A stretch of 39,681 nucleotides of DNA from H17-190 sp034435615 (GCA_034435615.1 DAOTWZ010000050.1:1-39681), one strand, 5' to 3'; positions 1-6,924 are shown, counted from the first letter of the stretch. Notes: generated by a model from the letters alone, not told the origin. Numbers and translations: made by a program.

Positions 1-71
1 ATGACGGCGAAGGAGCCCAGAGGCAGCAGGACGATGGCCCAGGCGGCTGCCTCCGGTATCGGGTCGAACAT
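1..71 (-). CDS. nuoL: NADH-quinone oxidoreductase subunit L, N-terminus only
   Basis: Only the first 23 codons are in the window; the gene continues past the left edge. The start is ATG at 69-71 on the minus strand, preceded by a GAGGAAGG ribosome-binding site that overlaps the end of the upstream small gene. The visible peptide begins MFDPIPEAAAWAIVLLPLGS, an amphipathic start leading into a hydrophobic helix, as expected for the first membrane helix of the antiporter-like proton-pumping subunit. Assignment rests mainly on position after nuoK in the complex I operon and on this hydrophobic start; a NuoM/NuoN-type paralogue is the alternative. It is separated from the preceding stop codon by one base, so it is probably translationally coupled. 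Confidence 0.75.
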   Translation of the reverse strand, partial: MFDPIPEAAAWAIVLLPLGSFAV

Positions 72-72
72 C

Positions 73-267
73 TCAGACCTTCCTCAGGATCTCCTGCGCC
101 ACGTGGGCCTTGCCCCAGGGCACATAGACGGTGTGGGGCTCCAGCTCCGCCGCCTCCTTCCAGCCCGAGGCCGGCACCACCAGCACCGACACCGCCTCGG
201 CGTTCAGAAGCTCCTTCCACATCTCAGCCACGTAGGCGTTCTTCACTTCCATGAAGCGGTACCACAT
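73..267 (-). CDS. small DUF2007-like protein inside the nuo operon
   Basis: A 64-residue soluble protein encoded between nuoK (6-nt gap) and nuoL (1-nt gap). It begins MWYRFMEVKNAYVAEMWKEL and ends in a VYVPWGKAHVAQEIL segment. This pattern, with an early helix containing an A-E-x-W/L-x2-L-L motif and a late strand-helix V-x-V-P-x2-x-A-x2-A-x2-I-L, resembles the small DUF2007 family (putative signal-transducing, about 65-75 residues) that often detects or binds small ligands; the similarity is by eye. It has no membrane segment or metal-binding cysteine. Its place between two membrane subunits of complex I is unusual and suggests a regulatory or assembly role, but this is inference. It could also be a lineage-specific accessory subunit. 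Confidence 0.6.
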   Translation of the reverse strand: MWYRFMEVKNAYVAEMWKELLNAEAVSVLVVPASGWKEAAELEPHTVYVPWGKAHVAQEILRKV

Positions 268-273
268 AGCGGC

Positions 274-588
274 TCACCAGCGCAGCAGGTTTATCTTGTC
301 CACGTTCACCGTCTCCCGCTGACGGTAGATGGCCACGGCCAGGGCCAGGGCCACCGCCGCCTCCGCCGCCGCCACGGCGATGCTGAAGACCACGAACACC
401 TGCCCCGAGAGGGCATTGGTGGACTCCACGAAGCGGGCGAAGGCCACCAGCGTCAGGTTGACGGCGTTGAACATCAGCTCGATGCCGATGAGGATGCCGA
501 TGACGTTTCGCTTGGAGAGGACGAGAAAGAGGCCGATGCCGAAGAGGAGGGCGCCCAGGAGCAGGAAGTGTTCCAGGCCTACCGTCAT
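274..588 (-). CDS. nuoK: NADH-quinone oxidoreductase subunit K
   Basis: A 104-residue membrane protein, the usual NuoK length, with three predicted membrane helices (about residues 5-24, 29-51 and 62-88). It is part of the proton-translocating arm of complex I. The two conserved membrane-embedded acidic residues of the family are visible: Glu37 in GIELMFNAVN and Glu76 in the third helix (AVAAAEAAVALALA). The gene starts with ATG at 586-588, three bases after the nuoJ stop codon, and precedes the small DUF2007-like gene. Nothing in the sequence suggests loss of function. Identification is secure from both sequence and operon position. Confidence 0.95.
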   Translation of the reverse strand: MTVGLEHFLLLGALLFGIGLFLVLSKRNVIGILIGIELMFNAVNLTLVAFARFVESTNALSGQVFVVFSIAVAAAEAAVALALAVAIYRQRETVNVDKINLLRW

Positions 589-591
589 CCC

Positions 592-1083
592 TCACTCCTC
601 TCGCACCAGCACTATGGCCCCCAGCACCGCCATGAGGAGGAGGGCTGCCGCTATCTCGAAGGGAAGCAGATAGCGGCTCAGTAGCGCCTCCCCTATGGCG
701 GAGGCCGTCTCCTGAAACCCCTGGCCCAGGGCGGGGCCCCAGTCTGTCACCAGGGCCACGGCGGCCACCAGGCCAGCCACCGCCAGCGCCAGGGCCAGGG
801 CCGGCCAGCGCATGGCCGTCTCGGCGTTGTCCCGCGCCGCCCGCGGCGTCAGAGCGATGGCGAAGACGATGAGGACGGAGATCGCCCCGGCGTAGATGAG
901 GACCTGGACCACGGCCAGAAAATCGGCCGAGAGGAGGACGAAGAGGCCGGCCACGCCCAGGAAGCTCAGCACCAGGGCCATCACCGCCTTCACCAGGTCC
1001 CGCACCACCGCCACCGTCAGGGCGGAGACCACGGTGAGGGCGGCCAGGAGCCAGAAGGCCACCACGCTGCCTACATCGTCCAA
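592..1083 (-). CDS. nuoJ: NADH-quinone oxidoreductase subunit J
   Basis: A 163-residue membrane protein with about five hydrophobic helices; the middle segment VVQVLIYAGAISVLIVFAIA is the NuoJ signature (QVL-I-YAGAI-VLF/VF) that includes the region of the pi-bulge helix coupling quinone reduction to proton pumping. I place the start at TTG (1081-1083): a GGAGG site lies 9 nt upstream, within the end of nuoH, and the start is only 2 nt after the nuoH stop. This gives the normal family length. A longer in-frame reading to 1476 runs through nuoH in another frame and is not credible. The gene follows nuoH directly, so nuoI, which normally lies between them, is absent. Confidence 0.92.
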   Translation of the reverse strand: MDDVGSVVAFWLLAALTVVSALTVAVVRDLVKAVMALVLSFLGVAGLFVLLSADFLAVVQVLIYAGAISVLIVFAIALTPRAARDNAETAMRWPALALALAVAGLVAAVALVTDWGPALGQGFQETASAIGEALLSRYLLPFEIAAALLLMAVLGAIVLVREE

Positions 1084-1085
1084 GC

Positions 1086-2345
1086 TCAGGAACCTCCAGG
1101 CGTGTAGGGCTGATAGTAGATGCCCCCCACCTCCCGCACCAGGATGGGCTGCTTGGGGCGCCGCTCCGGCCGCAGCTGCCCCAGGAGGGCCGCCCAGCCG
1201 GCACCCAGGAGCAGGGCCAGGGCCAGGTTGCCCACAGCGAAGGCGGGCAGCACCACCCCGGCGGAGGCGCCCGTCTCCCTCCACACCAGCACCTCTAGCC
1301 CCACCAGCAGCAGGTTGAGGATCATGAGGGGCAGCAGATACTTCCAGGCGAAGTTCATGAGCTGGTCTATGCGCAGGCGGGGCAACGTCCCCCGCATCCA
1401 GATGAAGAGGAAGAAGGTGGCGTACAGCTTGGCCAGGAAGATGAGCCAGCCCGGCACCCACTCCTCCAGTCCCCACAACGTCCAGCCGCCCAGGTACAGG
1501 GTGACGATGGTGGCGGCGATGCCGAACCCGGCGATGTACTCCGCCAGCTGGAACATCCCCCAGCGGATGCCCCCGTACTCCGTGTGATAGCCAGCGATGA
1601 TCTCCGATTCCGCCTCAGCGATGTCGGCCGGGCTGCGGTTCACCTCCACCGCCCCTGCTATGATGAAGCCTAGGAGGCTCAGGGGCTGCAGGAAGACCAG
1701 CCAGGTATTGTAATCGCCCTGCCAGAGGACGAGCTCCCGCAGCCGCATGCTCCCCACGAAGGCCACCGGCCCCAGGAGGGCCAGCACCATCACCACCTCG
1801 TAGCTGATGAGCATGCCCACGCTGCGCATCGCCCCCAGCAGGGAGTACTTGTTGCCGGAGGCCCAGCCGGCCATGAAGACGGCGATGGTGCCCACGGAGC
1901 TCACGGAGACGATGTAGAGGACCCCCACATTCAGATCGGCCAGGACCATCCCCGGGCCGAAGGGGAAGACGGCCAGGATGAGGATGACGGGCACCACCAC
2001 CGCCACCGGCGCCGCCCAGAAGAGGATGCGGTCGGCGTGGCGGGGGGTGGTCATCTCCTTGGCCAGCACCTTCAGGGCGTCGGCCAGGGGCTGGAGGAGG
2101 CCGAAGGGGCCCACCCGGTTAGGCCCCAGCCGCACCTGGATGCGGGCCAGGAGACGTCGCTCTATCCAGATGAAAGCGAGCTGGCTCAACACCGCCCAGC
2201 CCAGCAGCGCCAGCATGCCGATGACGCCAGAGAGGACGTAGGGCACCCAGGCCGGGGCCCCCTGGTCCGACAGCCAGCCCAGGAAGGCGCCCACGGCGTT
2301 CCCCAGGTCCCGCAGGTCCCACCAGGGGGCCAGGAGGGGCATCAC
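1086..2345 (-). CDS. nuoH: NADH-quinone oxidoreductase subunit H
   Basis: A 419-residue membrane protein that forms much of the quinone chamber of complex I. Visible family signatures include WIERRLLARIQVRLGPNRVG (residues near 60-79), the cytoplasmic loop with E-A-E-S-E-I-I-A-G-Y-H-T-E-Y, and FIWMRGTLPRLRIDQLM. About eight to nine hydrophobic helices are present. The start is GTG at 2343-2345 (or the next codon, ATG at 2340-2342); it overlaps the nuoD stop, and a GGGGGAGG site precedes it. The C-terminus extends past the last helix with a charged tail ending GGIYYQPYTPGGS, longer than the E. coli protein (325 residues in my memory). The next gene is nuoJ, with no nuoI in between. Confidence 0.95.
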   Translation of the reverse strand: MMPLLAPWWDLRDLGNAVGAFLGWLSDQGAPAWVPYVLSGVIGMLALLGWAVLSQLAFIWIERRLLARIQVRLGPNRVGPFGLLQPLADALKVLAKEMTTPRHADRILFWAAPVAVVVPVILILAVFPFGPGMVLADLNVGVLYIVSVSSVGTIAVFMAGWASGNKYSLLGAMRSVGMLISYEVVMVLALLGPVAFVGSMRLRELVLWQGDYNTWLVFLQPLSLLGFIIAGAVEVNRSPADIAEAESEIIAGYHTEYGGIRWGMFQLAEYIAGFGIAATIVTLYLGGWTLWGLEEWVPGWLIFLAKLYATFFLFIWMRGTLPRLRIDQLMNFAWKYLLPLMILNLLLVGLEVLVWRETGASAGVVLPAFAVGNLALALLLGAGWAALLGQLRPERRPKQPILVREVGGIYYQPYTPGGS

Positions 2346-3445
2346 CGGTCCACCTCCCCCACGACGATGTCCACGCTGCCCAGGGTGATGATGGCGTCCG
2401 CCACCGTCAGCCCCAGCACCATCTCCGGCAGGGGCGTCAGGTTGATGAGGGAGGGGGAACGTATGTGAAAGCGGAAGGGGGCGGGGCTGCCATCGCTCAC
2501 CACGTAGAAGCCCAGCTCCCCCCGCGGCGACTCGATGCGACCGTAGGCCTCGCCGGGGGGCGGCCGCAGCGCCAGGGGTACCGGCGTCTGATAAGGGCCG
2601 GAGGGTATCATCTCCAGGGCCTGCTCCAGAATGCGGACGCTCTGGCGCATCTCCGCCAGCCGCACCAGGAAGCGGTCGTAGCAGTCGCCGTTGGTGCCCA
2701 CGGGGATCTCGAAGTCCACGCGGTCGTAAGCGGCGTAGGGGTCGGCCTTGCGCAGGTCCCAGGCCACGCCGGAACCCCGCAGCATGGGGCCCGACACCGA
2801 GTAGGAGATGGCCTTGTCCGCCGGCAGGACGCCCACGCCCCGGGAGCGGGCCACCACGATCTCGTTCTCCACCAGCAGCTCCTCGTATTCAGCGATGCGC
2901 TGCGGCATCTCTTTGACGAACTGGCGGGCCCGCGGGAGGAACTCCGGCGGCAGGTCGCGGGAGACGCCGCCGATGCGCATGTAATTGGTGGTGAGGCGGG
3001 CGCCGCAGGCCAGCTCGAACAGGTCCAGCACCTTCTCCCGCTCCCGCATCATGTAGAGGAGGGGTGTGTGCCAGGCGCCGCAGTCGTTGATGAAGGTGCC
3101 GATGGCCATGCAGTGGCTGGCCAGCCGCTGGAGCTCCGACATGATAACCCGTATCCACTGCGCCCGCTCCGGCACCTCCACTCCCGCCAGCTTCTCCACC
3201 GCCAGACAGTAGGCCAGGTTGCCCGTCATGGCCGCCAGGTAGTCCGTGCGGTCGGTGAAGGGGATGTTCTGGGTGAAGCTACGCTCCTCCGCCAGCTTCT
3301 CCATGCTGCGATGGAGGTAGCCCATCACCATGTCGCAGCCGATGATGCGCTCCCCGTCCAGGGTGACCTTGAGACGGAAGACGCCGTGGGTGCTGGGGTG
3401 CTGCGGCCCTATGTTGACGACGAAGGGCTCTGTCTTGAAGGCCAT
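2342..3445 (-). CDS. nuoD: NADH-quinone oxidoreductase subunit D (49-kDa)
   Basis: A 367-residue soluble peripheral-arm subunit that, together with NuoB, forms the quinone-reduction site. The N-terminal GPQHPSTHGVFRL loop is present, including the His of the PSTHG motif that lines the quinone site. The C-terminus ends SVDIVVGEVDR, the conserved family ending. The central region (YLHRSMEKLAEER, MRIGGVSRDLP) is also typical. The length is slightly short because the protein lacks an N-terminal extension. It starts with ATG 6 nt after the nuoC stop and overlaps the nuoH start. Its normal partner NuoB, carrying the N2 iron-sulfur cluster, is not encoded next to it, so it must be supplied elsewhere if the enzyme is conventional. 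Confidence 0.96.
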   Translation of the reverse strand: MAFKTEPFVVNIGPQHPSTHGVFRLKVTLDGERIIGCDMVMGYLHRSMEKLAEERSFTQNIPFTDRTDYLAAMTGNLAYCLAVEKLAGVEVPERAQWIRVIMSELQRLASHCMAIGTFINDCGAWHTPLLYMMREREKVLDLFELACGARLTTNYMRIGGVSRDLPPEFLPRARQFVKEMPQRIAEYEELLVENEIVVARSRGVGVLPADKAISYSVSGPMLRGSGVAWDLRKADPYAAYDRVDFEIPVGTNGDCYDRFLVRLAEMRQSVRILEQALEMIPSGPYQTPVPLALRPPPGEAYGRIESPRGELGFYVVSDGSPAPFRFHIRSPSLINLTPLPEMVLGLTVADAIITLGSVDIVVGEVDR

Positions 3446-3451
3446 CTCTCC

Positions 3452-3970
3452 CTAGCCCCTCCCCGTGTCCGGCTCCCCGGGCTCCCCCGGGAAGCGTTGC
3501 AGGCCCGGCATCCGCTGACCGGGCATCGCCAGCCAGTCCTTGCGCAGGGGGTGGCCGGGGAAGCCCTCCCAGAGGAAGAGGCGCCGCAGGTCCGGGTGCC
3601 CCTGGAAGCGGATGCCCATCAGGTCATAGGCCTCCCGCTCCTGGAGCCCGGCCCCCAGCCACACCGGCGTCACAGAGTGCACCACCGGGTTCTCCCTGTC
3701 CCAGAGCCGCACCTTGAGAACCCCCATCTGATTGAGACGGAGCGACTGCAGGTGATAGACCACCTCGAAATGGTCCAGCCGGTCCACGGCGGTGAGACAG
3801 CTCAGGAACTTGAAGTCCAGCTCTGGGTCGTCCCGCAGGAAGAGGCAGGCGTCCAGCAGGCGCTCCGGCCGCACTTCTACCCACTCCGGGTTGGCGTCCG
3901 CTACAGCGCCGGGGAAGCGCTGCTCCAGGGCGTGGGCCAGTTGGAGGCCAGAGATGAGACGGGTCGCCAT
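3452..3970 (-). CDS. nuoC: NADH-quinone oxidoreductase subunit C (30-kDa)
   Basis: A 172-residue soluble subunit of the peripheral arm. The signature region is near the C-terminus: W-x-GAGLQEREAYDLMGIRF followed by GHPDLRRLFLWEGFPGHPLRKDW, which matches the family pattern (ExEWyERExyDlfGI.F.gHPdLrRIl..d...G.PlRKD). The N-terminal half has the alternating strand pattern expected for NuoC. The gene starts at ATG 3968-3970, 3 nt after the nuoA stop, with no nuoB between. The last 20 residues are Gly/Pro-rich and probably disordered. Assignment is secure. Confidence 0.95.
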   Translation of the reverse strand: MATRLISGLQLAHALEQRFPGAVADANPEWVEVRPERLLDACLFLRDDPELDFKFLSCLTAVDRLDHFEVVYHLQSLRLNQMGVLKVRLWDRENPVVHSVTPVWLGAGLQEREAYDLMGIRFQGHPDLRRLFLWEGFPGHPLRKDWLAMPGQRMPGLQRFPGEPGEPDTGRG

Positions 3971-3973
3971 GGG

Positions 3974-4345
3974 CTACACCCACTCCAGGGCCCGCTTCCG
4001 CCAGGCGTACAGCAGCCCCAGGAAGATGGCGATGGTGAAGGGGAGCACCGCCACGTAGCCCGCCACCGCCAGCCTCGAGAACGAGAGGGCCCAGGGGAAG
4101 AGGAAGACCGCCAGCACATCGAAGACGACGAAGAGAAGAGCGAAGAAGTAATAGCTGACCTTGAACTGCACCTGGCTGGTGCCCTCGGTGGGGATGCCGC
4201 ATTCGTAGGTGTCCTCCTTGATGGGGTTGGGGCGGTCAGGGCGGAGCCGCAGCAGCCCCATCAGCCAGGAGGTGACGATGCCTCCCACGGGGAAGATGAG
4301 GGCCAGTATCAGGAGAAGCCCTACGTGTCCCCACTCAGAGAGCAT
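3974..4345 (-). CDS. nuoA: NADH-quinone oxidoreductase subunit A
   Basis: A 123-residue membrane protein with three predicted helices (about 8-32, 64-87 and 92-113), first gene of the operon. The loop motif EDTYECGIP, with the conserved Cys-Gly that contacts NuoD and NuoH, is present, as is the second-helix region ALLFVVFDVLAVFLFPWA. In most NuoA proteins this helix reads FD-x-E; here the Asp is kept but the Glu two positions later is replaced by Leu (FDVLAVFLF). I checked this against the DNA (GAT GTG CTG GCG). The start is ATG at 4343-4345, about 30 nt downstream of the predicted transcription start. The next gene is nuoC, so nuoB is missing from its usual place. Confidence 0.94.
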   Translation of the reverse strand: MLSEWGHVGLLLILALIFPVGGIVTSWLMGLLRLRPDRPNPIKEDTYECGIPTEGTSQVQFKVSYYFFALLFVVFDVLAVFLFPWALSFSRLAVAGYVAVLPFTIAIFLGLLYAWRKRALEWV

Positions 4346-4384
4346 TGCAGGCAGATTTGTGAATTCCGGCGCTTGTCGGGCGGT

Positions 4385-4413
4385 AGTATAGCACAGGGCC
4401 CGGGATGGGACAA
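4385..4413 (-). promoter_or_regulatory. sigma70-type promoter of the nuo operon
   Basis: On the minus strand, TTGTCC at 4408-4413 and TATACT at 4385-4390 are separated by exactly 17 nt. The -10 is preceded by TGC (extended -10). The expected start site is near 4378, giving a leader of about 30 nt before nuoA. It lies back to back with the promoter at 4446-4475. Confidence 0.75.
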
Positions 4414-4445
4414 GAGAGAGGCCGGTCGGTGGGGTGCCCCCTCGC

Positions 4446-4475
4446 TTGACACTGAAGGACGGCGGCGGCTAACAT
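4446..4475 (+). promoter_or_regulatory. sigma70-type promoter of the DUF35/thiolase cluster
   Basis: A perfect TTGACA at 4446-4451 and TAACAT at 4470-4475 are separated by 18 nt. Transcription should start near 4482, leaving a leader of about 70 nt before the DUF35 gene, which contains a hairpin at 4498-4516. The two divergent promoters share about 30 bp between their -35 boxes. Confidence 0.7.
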
Positions 4476-4497
4476 CGGGCCAGCGAACAGGTCTGGG

Positions 4498-4516
4498 AGA
4501 GGCCCGCCGGGCCTCT
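4498..4516 (+). terminator. leader hairpin, possible attenuator
   Basis: AGAGGCCC (4498-4505), loop GCC, and GGGCCTCT (4509-4516) form a perfect 8-bp stem followed by TCTTGTTAATCTTA. The stem is strong but the U-tract is interrupted, so this would be a weak intrinsic terminator. It lies between the promoter and the first gene, so read-through would be required for expression. It may be an attenuator or simply a stabilising leader structure. Confidence 0.4.
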
Positions 4517-4554
4517 TCTTGTTAATCTTAATCGCCAGCCCAGGGGAGGCTGCC

Positions 4555-4998
4555 TTGGCCCGACAGGAGTACACGAAGGTCCTGCCCAGCCCCAGCCCGG
4601 AGACCCGTTTCTTCTGGGAAGCCTGCAAGCGCCACGAGCTCTGGCTCCCCTACTGCCGCCACTGCCAGCGCTTCTTCTGGTACCCGCGGGACTTCTGCCC
4701 CCGCTGCTTCCAGTGGGAGGTGGAGTGGCGGCGGGCCAGCGGCCGCGGCAAGGTCTATACCTTCGCCATCCACTATCGGGCCTTCGACCCTCGCTGGGAG
4801 CCGGACATCCCCTATGTGACGGCCATCGTGGAGCTGGAGGAGGGGGTTCGCCTCTACACCGTGCTGGTGGACGTGGAGCCGGACCCGGCCAAGGTGCACT
4901 GCGACATGCCGGTGGAGGTCGTCTTCGATGATGTGTCGGAGGAGATAGCCCTCCCCAAGTTTCGCCCCCTGGACGCTGCCCGAGGAGGAGACCAGTGA
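4555..4998 (+). CDS. DUF35 zinc-ribbon/OB-fold acyl-CoA-associated protein
   Basis: A 147-residue protein with the two-part architecture of the DUF35 (ChsH2/OB-fold nucleic-acid-binding-like) family: an N-terminal helix, a rubredoxin-like zinc ribbon with Cys-x2-Cys pairs (YCRHC and FCPRC), then an OB-fold (about residues 60-130). These proteins pair with thiolase-fold enzymes or MaoC hydratases acting on acyl-CoA and supply part of the CoA or acyl channel. I place the start at TTG 4555-4557, which has a GGGGAGG site 5 nt upstream; the upstream in-frame TTG at 4519 lies next to a hairpin and has no site. The stop overlaps the thiolase-like GTG start by 4 nt (GTGA), which supports a fixed-ratio complex of the two proteins. 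Confidence 0.88.
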   Translation: MARQEYTKVLPSPSPETRFFWEACKRHELWLPYCRHCQRFFWYPRDFCPRCFQWEVEWRRASGRGKVYTFAIHYRAFDPRWEPDIPYVTAIVELEEGVRLYTVLVDVEPDPAKVHCDMPVEVVFDDVSEEIALPKFRPLDAARGGDQ

Positions 4999-6197
4999 CG
5001 GAGGCCACCGCCCCCAGCGAGGAGCTCACCAACAGGGAGCTGCGGGAGCTCTTCCGCCGCGTCGCCATCGTCGGCGTGGACGAGGCGGACGAGATCGGCA
5101 TCGTCCCCCACAAGTCGACGCTGCAGATGCACGCCGAGGCGGCCCGCAACGCCCTGGCCGACGCTGGCATCGACAAGTCGGAGGTGGACGCCGTCCTCAC
5201 CTGTTCGGCAGGGCCCATGTCCAGCGTCCAGGTGGCGGAGTACCTGGGCATCTTCCCCCGCTTCACCGACAGCACCAACATCGGTGGCACGTCCTTCCTG
5301 ACCCACCTGGAGCATGCGGCGCTGGCCATCGCCACCGGGGTGTGCCGGGTGGCCCTCATCACCCACGGCGAGACCGGCTATTCCAGTCGCTTCCGGGGCG
5401 GGCGGCTCGCCCCCTTCGACGCCTGGCAACCCCTGCGCCAGTTCGAGACGCCTTACTACATCGGGGCGCCTCCCGGCAACTACGCCCTGGCCTGCATGCG
5501 CCATATGTACCAGTACGGCACCACCCACGAGCAACTGGCGGAGATCGCGGTGGCCACTCGCAAGTGGGCCCAGCTTAACCCCAAGGCCCTCATGCGCGAC
5601 CCCCTCACTATAGAGGACGTCCTCTCCTCGCGCTGGGTGGTCTACCCGTTCCACATCTACGACTGCTGCCTGGTGACGGACGCCGCCGGCGCCGTGGTAG
5701 TCACCAGCGTCGAGAGGGCGCGTGACTGTCGCAAGCGGCCGGTGCGGCTGTTGGGGGCGGCCACCGCCCACACCCACCAGTCCCTCACCGCCATGCCTGA
5801 CCTGACGGAGACGCCGGCCAAGCTCTCCGGCCCGCGGGCCCTGGCCATCGCCGGCGTCCGCCATGAGGACATAGACGTGGTGGAGGTCTACGACTCCTTC
5901 ACCTACACAGTGCTGGCGGAGCTGGAGGACCTGGGCTTCTGCAAGAAGGGCGAGGGGGGCGCCTTCGTCTCCGGGCAGCGGACGGCCCCGGGCGGCGACT
6001 TCCCCCTCAATACCAGCGGTGGCGGCCTCTCCTACACTCACCCCGGCATGTATGGCATCTTCCTGATCATAGAGGCAGTGCGGCAGCTGCGGGGGGAATG
6101 CGGCCCTCGCCAGGTGCCAGGGGCGAAGCTCGCCCTCATCAACGGCATGGGCGGCACCCTCAGCGCCAGCACCACGGCCATCCTGGGAGTGGACTAG
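4995..6197 (+). CDS. thiolase-fold protein without catalytic cysteines (Ltp2-like aldolase candidate)
   Basis: A 400-residue protein of the SCP2-thiolase-like family. The fold is recognisable (NALADAGIDKSEVDAVLT near 53, NTSGGGLSYTHPG at 339-351, LINGMGG at 381). The nucleophilic Cys region reads NIGGTSFL (95-102) with no Cys, and the C-terminal catalytic Cys is Met385, so a classical thiolase reaction is unlikely. The His of the THPG motif is kept. Tyr299 (VYD) and Tyr347 (LSYTHP) lie where, from memory, the steroid side-chain aldolase Ltp2 uses Tyr294 and Tyr344. With the overlapping DUF35 gene this points to a retro-aldol cleavage of a beta-hydroxyacyl-CoA. The start is GTG at 4995. A lipid-transfer or non-catalytic role is the alternative. 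Confidence 0.82.
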   Translation: MTEATAPSEELTNRELRELFRRVAIVGVDEADEIGIVPHKSTLQMHAEAARNALADAGIDKSEVDAVLTCSAGPMSSVQVAEYLGIFPRFTDSTNIGGTSFLTHLEHAALAIATGVCRVALITHGETGYSSRFRGGRLAPFDAWQPLRQFETPYYIGAPPGNYALACMRHMYQYGTTHEQLAEIAVATRKWAQLNPKALMRDPLTIEDVLSSRWVVYPFHIYDCCLVTDAAGAVVVTSVERARDCRKRPVRLLGAATAHTHQSLTAMPDLTETPAKLSGPRALAIAGVRHEDIDVVEVYDSFTYTVLAELEDLGFCKKGEGGAFVSGQRTAPGGDFPLNTSGGGLSYTHPGMYGIFLIIEAVRQLRGECGPRQVPGAKLALINGMGGTLSASTTAILGVD

Positions 6198-6202
6198 CAG
6201 CG

Positions 6203-6850
6203 GTGCTCATAGACCTCCACACCCACACGCTCCCCCTCTCTCACGACAGCTCCCTCACGGCCGACGAGCTCATCGAAGCGGCCAAGGCGGCCGGCCTGGA
6301 CGGCATCTGCCTGACGGAGCACGACTTCGCCTGGGACCCGGAGGAGGTGCGACGACTGGCCCGGCGGCACCGCTTCCTGGTTCTGCCCGGGATGGAGGTG
6401 AACACGGAGCACGGGCACGTCCTAGCCTTCGGCCTCAGCGGCTACCGCTACGGCATGCACCGGGTGAGCGAGCTGGCCCGGCTGGCCGCCCAGGAGGGCG
6501 CGGTGCTGCTGGCCGCCCACCCCTACCGCCGCCAGATCCCCTGGGAGCCCGGGGACGACGGCCGCTGGCAGGAGGCGATCGAGCGGGCGCTGCGCAACCC
6601 CTGTTACGGCGTCGTCGTCGCCGTGGAGGGGCTCAACGGCCGGGGGAGCGAAATGGAGAACCGCTTCTCCCTGGAGGTGGCGGAGCGGTTGGGCCTCCCC
6701 ATCGTCGCCGGGAGCGACGCCCACGCCCGGGAGGACGTGGGGCGCTGCGCCACCGAGTTCACCGGCCGCATCGAGGGGATGGAGGACCTGCTGGAGGCGC
6801 TGCGACGGGGGCGCTTCCGCGCCTTGTGGCTGGACCGCGCCCAGGTTTGA
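6203..6850 (+). CDS. PHP-domain metal-dependent phosphoesterase
   Basis: A 215-residue protein with the polymerase-and-histidinol-phosphatase metal-binding motifs: DLHTHT at residues 4-9, TEHDF at 38-42, HGHVLAFG near 70-77, AAHPYR, and GSDAHARED near the C-terminus. These ligands form a di- or trinuclear metal site in the family (TrpH/YciV-like phosphoesterases). The start is GTG at 6203-6205, 5 nt after the thiolase-like stop; a longer reading frame begins inside the upstream gene but has no support. It is probably co-transcribed with the DUF35/thiolase genes. Its substrate cannot be predicted, and no acyl-CoA link is obvious beyond position. Confidence 0.88.
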   Translation: MLIDLHTHTLPLSHDSSLTADELIEAAKAAGLDGICLTEHDFAWDPEEVRRLARRHRFLVLPGMEVNTEHGHVLAFGLSGYRYGMHRVSELARLAAQEGAVLLAAHPYRRQIPWEPGDDGRWQEAIERALRNPCYGVVVAVEGLNGRGSEMENRFSLEVAERLGLPIVAGSDAHAREDVGRCATEFTGRIEGMEDLLEALRRGRFRALWLDRAQV

Positions 6851-6875
6851 CGGCCGCCAGCGGGTGATGTATTCT
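6847..6875 (+). promoter_or_regulatory. sigma70-type promoter of the MaoC-SDR operon
   Basis: TTGACG at 6847-6852 and TATTCT at 6870-6875 with a 17-nt spacer. The -35 overlaps the stop codon of the PHP gene. The predicted start near 6882 leaves a leader of about 43 nt before the first MaoC gene, so this four-gene set can be transcribed separately from the upstream cluster. Confidence 0.65.
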
Positions 6876-6924
6876 TCCATCGGCCGTAGCGGTGCACCTA
6901 ACGCTTACGTCCAGGAGGGGTCCT

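Noticed and set aside
1084..1476. Extension of nuoJ to 1476
   Set aside because: It reads nuoH in another frame. The TTG at 1083 gives normal NuoJ length and has a GGAGG site.
2465..4525. A 686-codon open frame on the plus strand antisense to nuoD, nuoC and nuoA
   Set aside because: It is the antisense shadow of three well-identified genes in high-G+C DNA. Its translation is rich in His, Gln, Arg and Gly and shows no family motif.
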